Below, in pieces: positions 1 through 6,372 of a stretch of 8,070 nt of DNA (its first letter is position 1; each line of letters starts with the position of its first letter). The stretch lies in NCBI GenBank assembly GCA_964417875.1, contig CAYQJU010000102.1:1-8070 (forward strand). Reading direction: 5' to 3'. Origin of the DNA: ZC4RG30 sp964417875. GTDB taxonomy: Bacteria > Pseudomonadota > Gammaproteobacteria > Steroidobacterales > Steroidobacteraceae. The notes beneath the pieces are model-generated. The model was not told the origin of the DNA. It saw only the letters and a list, made by a program, of their open reading frames with translations, and made no database searches. The position numbers and the translations under genes were made by a program.

Positions 1-74
1 GCTGCCGGAACCGACCCGACTGCAATATGTCATAGTGTCCGGGCTCGGGGAAAACCGTTGCCTCAACAACTTTC

Positions 75-79
75 AGGAG
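75..79 (+). promoter_or_regulatory. Ribosome binding site deciding the receptor start
   Basis: AGGAG with a six-base spacer to GTG 86. It supports GTG 86 over the in-frame GTG at 35, which has no such site, and over ATG 95, which is 15 bases away. No convincing sigma70 promoter could be identified in the 74 bases upstream. Confidence 0.7.
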
Positions 80-85
80 TGCACC

Positions 86-2512
86 GTGAATCCAATGCGT
101 ACATCCGTGCGTGCGAGCGTGTCGCTCGCCATCGCCTGTGCCGCCGCCATGCCGGCTCATTCCCAGGCCATTGCCGACGACGAAGACATGTTGTTCGAGC
201 TCGAAGAGGTGGTCGTCACCGCCACCAAGCGTGAGACCGGCATCCAGGACATCACTTCGGCCGTGGTCGCGCTCGACGCGGACCGCCTGACCGAGGCGCA
301 GGTGAACAACCTGCAGGACCTGCAGGTGGTGGTGCCGTCGGTGAACTTCGGCAATGACTTCAACCAGGCGAAGATCTTCATCCGCGGCGTGGGCGCCAAC
401 ACCTCCACCACCGGCAATGCCACGGCGGTGGCGTTGCACGTGGATGGTGCCGTGGTGTCGCGCGCCGAGGCGCAGCTCACCTCGCTGTTCGATCTTGCGC
501 GCGTGGAGGTGCTGCGGGGTCCGCAGGGCACGCTGTATGGCCGCAATGCCACCGGTGGTTCGATCAACCTGGTGACCGCCAAGCCCACCGACGAATACGA
601 GGGCTATGCCCGGGTCACCTATGGCAACTATGACCTGCTGAACACCGAGCTGGCCTTCGGTGGACCTCTGTCTGACCGGATGCGTTTCCGCTTCGCGGCC
701 AAGGACGAGAACCGCGGCGGGTTCGGCGAGAATCCGGTGAGCGGCGCCGATGTCGATGACCTGAACCGCTCGATGGCGCGACTGCACCTGGAGTATGACC
801 TCAGCGACACGATGAGCTATCTGCTCACGGGTGAGTATTTCCGGCAGAACGACAGCTCCGGCGCGGTGCATTACCTGCGCGCATCATTCCCGGGTGTGGC
901 GCGCCTTGCGCCGCTGGGCGTGGGCGGCTATGCAACCGACCCGCGCGACCTGGCCACCGAGTCGCAGCCGGGCACGCAGACCAAGACCTATGCGGTGACC
1001 GGCACGCTGCGCGCGCAGCTCTCCGACACGCTGGCGCTGACCAACATCACCAACTTCCGCGACTTCCGCACCTCGCTGTTCCAGGACCTGGATCTCTCCG
1101 CCTCCATCGGCACCGGCGCGGGTGGCTATGCCACGACGGTGCAGGAGCGGCGCATCGACAGCCACCAGTTCAGCAACGAGCTGCAGCTGAACTGGCAGAG
1201 CGACTTCGTCGATGTGGTCGGCGGACTGTATTACTTCCACGAGCGCCAGTGGCCCATCGACAACGTCGGCCTGGCGCGGCGCGATGGCCTGCAGTCGAAC
1301 ATCGCCAAGTACGAGGCGCTGGGGCTTCTCGACCTGGCCTACCAGCTCTGCGGCTACGGGCCGGATGCACTCAGCGGCGATGTGCGCGCGCCCAAGCGCG
1401 TCTGCACCTTGTCGAATCTCGGCACGCGCGCCTTCGCGGCGTTCAGCGAGACCAACATCCAGCTTGGGATGTTCAGCGACGCGCTGGCGGACTGGACCCT
1501 GAAGCTCGGTGGCCGCTACAGCCATGAGGAGGTCGACTCGGAGAACACCTCGGTGGTCATCGCGGCCGGCGGTGCAGGGCCTGTGATTGCAGCCGCACCC
1601 ACGGTGTCCGGACAGTCCTATACCAATGACCGGCGCTTCCGCGATTTCACGCCGAACGCCGGCCTGTCGTGGCAGGCGAACCCGGACACGCTGGTCTATT
1701 ACAACTATGCCGAGGGCTTCAAGGCCGGTTCCGGCGAGAACGCCGCATTCAGCACCACCATCGTCGATCCGGAGACGCTGACCAACCACGAGCTGGGCGT
1801 GAAGTCGGCGCTGTTCGATCGCCGCCTCACCGCGAATCTTGCGCTCTACACCTATGACCTGAAGGGTGCGCAGCTGAACAAGACGATCGCCGGCGGACCC
1901 ACCGGCTACCAGACCATCTTCCAGAACGCGGCCTCGACCGAGGCGAAGGGCGTGGAGGTGGAGCTGGCCGGTCGCCTGTCGCGCCGCCTCACCTGGAGCG
2001 GTGCCGTCTCGTATACCGATGCGACCTTCGGGGACTACGTGACGCTCGATCCGCTGAACCCCGCGAACGTCGCAGGTGGCACGCCCTATGATCCGGTGAC
2101 CAACCCGGATCCGACCGCCTATGGGGCGCCCGGCGGCGGCGACATCCAGCTCGCCGGCAACCAGGTGCGCAATACGCCGAAGTGGGCGTGGAACCTGCAT
2201 GCGGAGTACTTCCTGCCCGTTCCGGCCTTCGCCGGTGGTCTCTTCTCGCTCACCGGCGACGTCTCGCATCGCAGCCGGGTCTATTTCAGCGAGTACGAGC
2301 GCGAGATCGAAAGCGCCGCGGCCTACACGCTGGTCGATGCCGCACTGAAATACACCTCGGCCGATGACCGGCTCGCCGTGCAGCTGTGGGGCAAGAACCT
2401 CGGCAACGTCGATCGCGCCAGCAGCACCTTTGCACTGGCGACGGGCCGGCTTCTGGGCGTAACGTGGCTGCAGCCCAGGACTTATGGCATGACGGCGTCT
2501 TATCGGTTCTGA
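86..2512 (+). CDS. TonB-dependent outer-membrane receptor
   Basis: Outer-membrane beta-barrel transporter that imports a ligand using energy passed on by TonB-ExbB-ExbD. The preferred start is GTG at 86, which has AGGAG (75-79) six bases upstream and gives 808 aa. The frame is open back to a GTG at 35, but that adds 17 residues ahead of the signal peptide. Residues 1-28 form a signal peptide ending SQA. A TonB-box-like EEVVVTATKR lies at 40-49. The plug domain (about 50-168) carries IRGVG (99-103) and the family hallmark LRGPQGTLYGRNATGGS (143-159). The rest is a barrel with aromatic-rich strands, ending in a terminal Phe (SYRF) as expected for Bam recognition. The length is normal for the family. 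The ligand cannot be told from sequence: many such receptors take ferric siderophores, but others take sugars or other organic compounds, and no FecI/FecR regulators are present here. The first gene of a probable three-gene unit. The only two Cys of the mature protein are C422 and C440. Confidence 0.95.
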   Translation: MNPMRTSVRASVSLAIACAAAMPAHSQAIADDEDMLFELEEVVVTATKRETGIQDITSAVVALDADRLTEAQVNNLQDLQVVVPSVNFGNDFNQAKIFIRGVGANTSTTGNATAVALHVDGAVVSRAEAQLTSLFDLARVEVLRGPQGTLYGRNATGGSINLVTAKPTDEYEGYARVTYGNYDLLNTELAFGGPLSDRMRFRFAAKDENRGGFGENPVSGADVDDLNRSMARLHLEYDLSDTMSYLLTGEYFRQNDSSGAVHYLRASFPGVARLAPLGVGGYATDPRDLATESQPGTQTKTYAVTGTLRAQLSDTLALTNITNFRDFRTSLFQDLDLSASIGTGAGGYATTVQERRIDSHQFSNELQLNWQSDFVDVVGGLYYFHERQWPIDNVGLARRDGLQSNIAKYEALGLLDLAYQLCGYGPDALSGDVRAPKRVCTLSNLGTRAFAAFSETNIQLGMFSDALADWTLKLGGRYSHEEVDSENTSVVIAAGGAGPVIAAAPTVSGQSYTNDRRFRDFTPNAGLSWQANPDTLVYYNYAEGFKAGSGENAAFSTTIVDPETLTNHELGVKSALFDRRLTANLALYTYDLKGAQLNKTIAGGPTGYQTIFQNAASTEAKGVEVELAGRLSRRLTWSGAVSYTDATFGDYVTLDPLNPANVAGGTPYDPVTNPDPTAYGAPGGGDIQLAGNQVRNTPKWAWNLHAEYFLPVPAFAGGLFSLTGDVSHRSRVYFSEYEREIESAAAYTLVDAALKYTSADDRLAVQLWGKNLGNVDRASSTFALATGRLLGVTWLQPRTYGMTASYRF

Positions 2513-2562
2513 CGCAGCAGGCGGTGCGGCCCGCGATGGGTGGCGCTGCGGGAGGAGTGGTG

Positions 2563-2985
2563 ATGGCCGGGTTTTTCATTCCGGTGTCCATTGCGCGCAT
2601 GGCGCTGGCCTGCGCGCTGCTCCTCGGCCCGCCCGTCGCGATGCCGCACCATTCCGTGGCCGGCCAGTTCGATGTCGGCAGGACGGTGACGCTGTCCGGT
2701 GTCGTCACCCGGGTGCACTGGATCAATCCGCACTTCTACATCGAGGTGACGGTGCCGCAGCCGCAGCCTGCCGCCGAAGCCATCGTCTGGCGGCTGGAGG
2801 GCGTGCCCATCGGCGTGGCGCGCAAGGCTGGCCTTACCAAGGCCATGCTGCAGGGGCAGGGCGAGACCGTGACCATCACCGCGCATCCGGCGCGTGATGG
2901 CACGCCGCACCTGGGCTACCTGGTGAAGATCTCCTATCCCGATGGCAAGGTGTACCAGTTCGCTGCCGATGGACCGGGCGGCTGA
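2563..2985 (+). CDS. DUF6152 family secreted protein
   Basis: Small exported protein (140 aa) of the DUF6152 family, whose function is unknown. The start is ATG 2563, with GGAGGAG (2551-2557) five bases upstream. In-frame GTG codons at 2557 and 2560 and ATG 2536 fit the ribosome site less well. A hydrophobic segment at about 5-26 acts as signal peptide, and the mature protein begins near the His pair H29-H30 (PHHSVAGQFD). The following pattern is the family signature as I know it: VTLSGVVTRVHWINPH (about 42-57), then WRLEG (76-80), and a C-terminal strand ending SYPDGKVYQF (124-133). The alternating hydrophobic strands suggest a small beta-barrel (OB-like) fold; this is inference. The conserved His residues (H29, H30, H52, H57) could bind a metal, but that is untested. 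It lies 50 bases after the receptor and 18-21 bases before the next gene, so co-transcription is likely. Confidence 0.85.
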   Translation: MAGFFIPVSIARMALACALLLGPPVAMPHHSVAGQFDVGRTVTLSGVVTRVHWINPHFYIEVTVPQPQPAAEAIVWRLEGVPIGVARKAGLTKAMLQGQGETVTITAHPARDGTPHLGYLVKISYPDGKVYQFAADGPGG

Positions 2986-3003
2986 GGCAGCGCGAAGGAG
3001 TGC

Positions 3004-3885
3004 ATGATGAAACCGGTGCAGCGGAGCAGCAGTCCACGAGCGGGCGCGATCGGTGCATTCTGCTGCGGGGTTGCGCTGGTCATCCTGGTCGCCGGCACCC
3101 CTGGCCCCACCACCGCAGGCGAGGCTTCCGGTCGCGGCGGCGGCGCAATGCCGGCATCCGATGTTCCCCGGCTGGCTGATGGCCGTCCGGATTTCAATGG
3201 ATCCTGGGACAACGGCAGCGGCTACGACTTCATCCAGCCGCAGACCGGTGCGGATGGATCCATCTGCATCAGCGGATGTGCGCCGGCCGCAGGTGGCGGC
3301 AGCGCCAGCCCCGCGCCGCGCATGGCGCCGGACCGGCCGAAGTACCGGCCGGAACACCTTGCGCGCGTGAAGGAGCTGGAAGCGCGGCAGGTCGAATTCG
3401 ATCCGGTGCTGCGATGCAAGTCGCCCGGACTGCCGCGCATCGGTCCACCGGACAAGATCGTGCAGCGCGCGGACGAGGTGGTGTTCCTGTACGACGATGT
3501 CTCCGGCAGCTTCTGGCGGATCATCCCCACCGATGGCCGCCCGCATCGCACCGATGTGGACGAGAGCTACCTCGGCAATGCCGTCGGGCGCTGGGAAGGC
3601 GATGCGCTGGTGATCGAGACCATCGGCTTCAACGAGGACACCTGGCTGACCGACGATGGCGCCTTCCACACCCGCAACCTGCGCGTCGTGGAACGCCTGA
3701 CGCGCAGCGGCAACACCATGCAATGGCAGGCAACCGCCCATGACCCTGAGGTGCTGGCCGAGCCCTGGGTGCTGCGACCGCGCACCATGGCGCTGATGGA
3801 TGCGGAACTGCAGGAGCCGGTGCCGTGCGTGGAGCAGGACCTGAAGCATGTCGTCGATGGCACGCATCACGACAATCCGCGCTGA
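3004..3885 (+). CDS. Conserved secreted protein of unknown function (PDFNGSW-type)
   Basis: Exported protein of 293 aa from ATG 3004, or 292 aa from ATG 3007. AAGGAG at 2995-3000 is three bases from the first and six from the second, so 3007 is slightly favoured. Residues about 13-39 form a long signal peptide or membrane anchor. I recognise the type from environmental Proteobacteria and Acidobacteria but know of no assigned function. Landmarks (numbered from 3004) are LADGRPDFNGSW (57-68), a variable Gly/Ser/Pro-rich stretch with C88 and C92 (about 71-110), C138 followed by PGLPRIGPPDKIVQ (141-154), a core FLYDDVSGSFWRIIPTDGRPH (161-181, in two parts), YLGNAVGRWEGDALV (189-203), TWLTDDGAFH (213-222), C275, and a C-terminal VDGTHHDNPR (284-293). 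The many conserved acids, His and Cys would suit ligand or metal binding, but no catalytic motif is recognised. The third gene of the probable receptor unit. A periplasmic location is inferred. Confidence 0.85.
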   Translation: MMKPVQRSSSPRAGAIGAFCCGVALVILVAGTPGPTTAGEASGRGGGAMPASDVPRLADGRPDFNGSWDNGSGYDFIQPQTGADGSICISGCAPAAGGGSASPAPRMAPDRPKYRPEHLARVKELEARQVEFDPVLRCKSPGLPRIGPPDKIVQRADEVVFLYDDVSGSFWRIIPTDGRPHRTDVDESYLGNAVGRWEGDALVIETIGFNEDTWLTDDGAFHTRNLRVVERLTRSGNTMQWQATAHDPEVLAEPWVLRPRTMALMDAELQEPVPCVEQDLKHVVDGTHHDNPR

Positions 3886-3901
3886 ACTTTCGCACCGCAA
3901 C

Positions 3902-3915
3902 ACGCGAAATCGCGT
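3902..3915. repeat. Short inverted repeat in the 93-base gap
   Basis: Perfect palindrome ACGCGA-AA-TCGCGT with six-base arms and a two-base centre, in the gap between the stop of the PDFNGSW-type gene and the next start. A second, overlapping six-base pairing (TTTCGC at 3888-3893 with GCGAAA at 3904-3909) could form a hairpin, but no T run follows. It may be an operator-like site or a weak stem, or simply chance in GC-rich DNA. Confidence 0.3.
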
Positions 3916-3978
3916 TCCGCTGCAGATTCCGCGACAATGGAACACCACCTCCTTGACGATCACCGCGGAGGAACGCTG

Positions 3979-4368
3979 ATGAAATCACCTGCATTGATCC
4001 TTGCCGCCGCAGCGCTCGCATTCACTGGCGCCTCCCTGGCGGCCGACCAGCAAGAGAACGAAGCCCGGCTTGCCAGCATGATCGAAGGCCGCGTGGCCGG
4101 CGAGCCAGTGACCTGCATCCCGGCATTCAGGACCGACCGCCTGCAGGTCATCGAGAAAGTCGGGCTGGTGTACACCGCCGGCGATGTCATCTATGTGGCA
4201 CGTCCGGACGATCCCTCGGTGCTGGGCCACAATGATGTTCTCGTGATCAACCGCTTCGGCAGCCAGCTGTGCAACACCGACATCGTCCGTACGGTGGACC
4301 GGCACGGCGGGTTCAATACCGGCGTGGTGTTCCTCGAGAAGTTCGTGCCGTATCGCAAGACGGAGTGA
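3979..4368 (+). CDS. Small conserved secreted protein with two cysteines
   Basis: Exported protein of 129 aa with unknown function. ATG 3979 is chosen because GGAGGA (3967-3972) lies six bases upstream and the product then starts with a clean signal peptide (residues 1-22, ending SLAA). An upstream in-frame ATG at 3937 would add 14 polar residues and spoil the signal peptide. The mature part reads RLASMIEGRVAGEPVTCIPAF (30-50, in two parts), a middle with YTAGDVIYVARP (65-76), then GSQLCNTDIVRTVDR (94-108) and a C-terminal FVPYRK (122-127). I recall similar small proteins in sphingomonads and Xanthomonadales sharing the GxPVxC, GSQLC and FxPYRK patterns; they have no assigned role. C46 and C98 are the only cysteines and could form a disulfide in the periplasm. 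It starts after a 93-base gap, so it may have its own promoter; 37 bases separate it from the DUF2784 gene. Confidence 0.85.
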   Translation: MKSPALILAAAALAFTGASLAADQQENEARLASMIEGRVAGEPVTCIPAFRTDRLQVIEKVGLVYTAGDVIYVARPDDPSVLGHNDVLVINRFGSQLCNTDIVRTVDRHGGFNTGVVFLEKFVPYRKTE

Positions 4369-4405
4369 GTGCGGTTGCGGGGGCAGCCGGCCTCCCCCGG
4401 TAACG

Positions 4406-4813
4406 ATGGAGTCCAGCCTGCCCTACCTGCTCCTGGCGGATGCCATCCTCGCGATTCACGTCGCGTTCGTCACCTTCGTGATTCTCGGACTGATCCTCGT
4501 GCTGGCCGGCGGCGCACTGCGCTGGCAGTGGGTGCGAAATCCATGGTTCCGCGTGGCCCACCTCGTCGCGATCGGCATCGTGGTGTTGCAGTCGTGGCTG
4601 GGCATCATCTGTCCGCTCACCACATGGGAGATGATGCTGCGCGAGAAGGGCGGGGCGGCAACCTACTCCGGCGGGTTCATGGCCCACTGGCTGGGAGAGT
4701 TGCTGTATATCGATGCGCCACCGTGGATGTTCGTCGTGGCGTATACGGCCTTCGGTGTTCTGGTTGTCGCGTCGTGGTTCATGGTCCGGCCGCGGCGCTT
4801 CGCACGGTTGTGA
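4406..4813 (+). CDS. DUF2784 family inner-membrane protein
   Basis: Small integral membrane protein (135 aa) of the DUF2784 family, function unknown. Hydrophobic helices lie at about 7-35, 49-69 and 107-127, and the C-terminus is basic (RPRRFARL). Family features visible are HVAFVTFVILG (18-28), a charged and Trp-bearing loop WQWVRNPWFRVAH (40-52), and the conserved CPLTTWEMMLR (69-79) after the second helix, followed by a loop with GGFMAHWLGELLY (89-101). The length is typical. The start is fixed by the MESSLPYLLLADAILAIH N-terminus, which matches the family's usual layout, but ATG 4406 has no good Shine-Dalgarno site (the preceding bases are C-rich). Translation may depend on the gene 37 bases upstream. 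Confidence 0.88.
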   Translation: MESSLPYLLLADAILAIHVAFVTFVILGLILVLAGGALRWQWVRNPWFRVAHLVAIGIVVLQSWLGIICPLTTWEMMLREKGGAATYSGGFMAHWLGELLYIDAPPWMFVVAYTAFGVLVVASWFMVRPRRFARL

Positions 4814-4858
4814 TCGGCCTCATTGGTCATCTTGCCGGCCGGTGACGAAGTTTGCGGT

Positions 4859-5686
4859 TCAGCGATCGGCAGAAATTTTCGCTGCCCGCTCCGCAAGCCG
4901 CGGTGCGCCCAGCCTTTCCGCCATCGCCGCAAATCCGGGGGCCGGTCCGCGCCATGCAATCCCGTCCACCTTCCGGAACAGCTTTGCGTCGGTGCGCAGC
5001 GTCGCCAGGCGCTTGAACAGCAGCGCCAGCTCCCGCTGTTCACCCAGGATCGTGGCGGGAAAATCCTCGATCCGCCCATGGGTGTTGATCAGCCGCGCCG
5101 CGCCCACCGCGCCGATGCCGCGGATCCCCGGGTATCCGTCGGCCGCATCACCCACCAGCGCCAACCAGTCCGGAATGAACTGCGGGTCGACGCCGAACTT
5201 CGCCCGGACTCCCGCGGCATCGCGGATCGCCCCGCTGCGCCGGTCGACCTGCACCACGCGATCGCCGCTCACGCACTGGGCGATGTCCTTGTCCGGAGTC
5301 CAGATGCAGACGCGGGTCACTGCCTTCGAAGATGCGGCCAGGTGCGCGGCGGAAGCCAGCGCGTCGTCCGCCTCAAGCTCGACCATCGGCCATACGGCGA
5401 CGCCCATGGTCTCCAGCGCCTCTTCCAGCGGCCCGAACTGGGCACGCAGCGCCGGATCGATGCCATCGCCGGTCTTGTAGCCCGACCACAGTTCGTTGCG
5501 GAACGACTCGATGACATGGTCCGTGGCCACGCCCAGGTGCGTCGCGCCTTCCTCGAACATCTGCAGTACCGTGCCCAGCACGCCGGTGACGGCCGCAAAC
5601 GCCTTGTCCTGGCCCTTGTTGAAGCGGCGCTGGCCATAGAAGTGGCGAAAGAGCTCGTAGGTTCCGTCGACCAGATGGATGATCAC
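4859..5686 (-). CDS. 5'-3' exonuclease / FEN-like PIN-domain nuclease
   Basis: Stand-alone 5' nuclease related to the N-terminal domain of DNA polymerase I, a structure-specific, metal-dependent enzyme that cuts 5' flaps and DNA ends in replication and repair. The chosen start is GTG 5686 (275 aa), where the conserved fold begins (VIIHLVDGT); GGGAA lies six bases upstream. Acidic metal ligands line up with the family: D7 in LVDGT, D56 in VATDH followed by the substrate-arch SFRNELWSGYK (61-71), E105/D107/D108 in ELEADDA, D132/D134 in TPDKDIAQ, and D180/D183 in LVGDAADGYPG. The last opens the helix-3-turn-helix DNA-binding motif GIRGIGAVGAARLI (187-200). All expected catalytic residues seem present. 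There is no polymerase domain. The frame stays open upstream to GTG 5875, adding 63 Ala/Pro/Ser/Arg-rich residues that I regard as untranslated. The gene is convergent with the DUF2784 gene and divergent from the cytochrome gene. Confidence 0.88.
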   Translation of the reverse strand: MIIHLVDGTYELFRHFYGQRRFNKGQDKAFAAVTGVLGTVLQMFEEGATHLGVATDHVIESFRNELWSGYKTGDGIDPALRAQFGPLEEALETMGVAVWPMVELEADDALASAAHLAASSKAVTRVCIWTPDKDIAQCVSGDRVVQVDRRSGAIRDAAGVRAKFGVDPQFIPDWLALVGDAADGYPGIRGIGAVGAARLINTHGRIEDFPATILGEQRELALLFKRLATLRTDAKLFRKVDGIAWRGPAPGFAAMAERLGAPRLAERAAKISADR

Positions 5687-5891
5687 TTGCTGTTCCCGGG
5701 GGCGCTCAGGGCGCCTCAAGCTGCGCCGGTTCGATGGGGATGGCGACGATTCTGCCGCAGCGCCGGGCATCGTTGCGGCTGAAGGTTCCGTGGCGGTCGA
5801 TCCGGGCCCGCCGGCTGGGCGTTCCCCGCTATCCGCAAGAATCTGCGCCGCAATTGAGGTGTCTTCAGAAAGCACCCCGGGGCCGGCTTGC

Positions 5892-5897
5892 TAGAAT
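5892..5897 (+). promoter_or_regulatory. Possible -10 element for the cytochrome c gene
   Basis: TAGAAT in the context TTGCTAGAAT, 51 bases before the cytochrome start, is a fair sigma70 -10 match (consensus TATAAT). No good -35 lies 17 bases upstream (TTGAGG at 5854-5859 is too far). The predicted leader holds a small GGGGC/GCCCC stem (5911-5915 with 5922-5926). Confidence 0.35.
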
Positions 5898-5948
5898 CCT
5901 TCCCTGACAGGGGGCTGCCACGCCCCGCTTCCTGGAGTGCCCACGTCC

Positions 5949-6347
5949 ATGTCCGCGATCCGAACCATCCGCCTGTTCGCCCTGGCCGCGCTGCTGGCGG
6001 CGCCGGCTGCCGCCTACGCGGGCAACACCCAGGGTGATGCCGCCAAGGGCAAGCAGCTGTTCATGTCCAATGCCTGCTCCACCTGTCATGGAATCACCGA
6101 GGGTGACAACGCGAAGGTCGGGCCGAGTCTCTTTGGTGTGCTCGGGCGCAAGGCCGGCACTGCCAAGAGCCTGCTGGGTGCCAGCGAGAACCTGAAGAAG
6201 TACGGCGTGATCTGGACGCCCGAGACGCTGGATGAATTCCTCTCCAACCCGGACGCCAAGGTGCCCGGCACGGCCATGGTCGGCATGCTGTCCGATCCAC
6301 AGCAGCGTGCCGATGTGATCGCCTACCTCTCGTCGCTGAAGAAGTGA
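5949..6347 (+). CDS. Class I c-type cytochrome (c2 / mitochondrial-like)
   Basis: Soluble periplasmic electron carrier of 132 aa with one covalently bound haem. ATG 5949 is chosen because it gives a clean signal peptide (residues 1-24, ending AYA). The ribosome site TGGAG (5933-5937) is rather far, at 11 bases. The in-frame GTG at 5937 overlaps that site and is less likely. The haem motif is CSTCH (C43, C46, H47). It is followed by KVGPSLFGVLGRKAGT (56-71), GVIWTPETLDEFLSNP (86-101) and VPGTAM (105-110). M110 is the expected sixth haem ligand, with M113 as a nearby alternative. The C-terminal helix ADVIAYLSSLKK (121-132) closes the fold. The pattern and length are those of the cytochrome c2/mitochondrial c class, which links bc1 complexes to oxidases or other acceptors. 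It has no neighbouring respiratory genes in this window, so its partner is unknown. Confidence 0.95.
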   Translation: MSAIRTIRLFALAALLAAPAAAYAGNTQGDAAKGKQLFMSNACSTCHGITEGDNAKVGPSLFGVLGRKAGTAKSLLGASENLKKYGVIWTPETLDEFLSNPDAKVPGTAMVGMLSDPQQRADVIAYLSSLKK

Positions 6348-6352
6348 TCGCA

Positions 6353-6372
6353 GGTCAGCTCAGCGGCTGACC
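6353..6372. terminator. Hairpin at the convergent gene ends, possible terminator
   Basis: GGTCAGC (6353-6359) pairs perfectly with GCTGACC (6366-6372) across a six-base loop. It sits five bases after the cytochrome stop codon, and the stop codon of the opposing gene lies in the loop and stem. The symmetric position suits a bidirectional terminator or RNA 3'-end protector. There is no T run on either side, so a strong intrinsic terminator is not supported. Confidence 0.4.

Noticed and set aside
1..74. Promoter for the TonB receptor (CATAGT near 31-36)
   Set aside because: No matching -35 at the right spacing, and no iron-box-like palindrome could be recognised.
884..2269. Minus-strand open frame of 461 codons opposite the TonB receptor
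   Set aside because: It is Arg/His/Gly/Val-rich with no recognisable motif and lies opposite an unmistakable receptor gene; GC-rich codon bias keeps the opposite strand free of stops.
2500..3963. Minus-strand open frame of 487 codons spanning the DUF6152 and PDFNGSW-type genes
   Set aside because: It crosses two gene boundaries, is rich in Arg and His, and shows no domain; both + strand genes have strong ribosome sites and family motifs.
4369..4845. Plus-strand open frame of 158 codons overlapping the DUF2784 gene
   Set aside because: Its product is Arg/Gly-rich without membrane segments; the overlapping frame matches DUF2784 closely.
4814..4858. CCGGCCGG and GTCA/TGAC pairings between the DUF2784 and exonuclease genes as a terminator
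   Set aside because: The stems are short and interrupted, with no T run; not enough to call a terminator.
4823..5782. Plus-strand open frame of 319 codons opposite the exonuclease
   Set aside because: Low-complexity Arg/Ala/Gln-rich product; the minus strand carries all catalytic residues of a 5' nuclease.
5911..5926. GGGGC/GCCCC stem in the leader of the cytochrome gene as a riboswitch or attenuator
   Set aside because: A five-base stem with no further structure or T run is expected by chance in GC-rich DNA.
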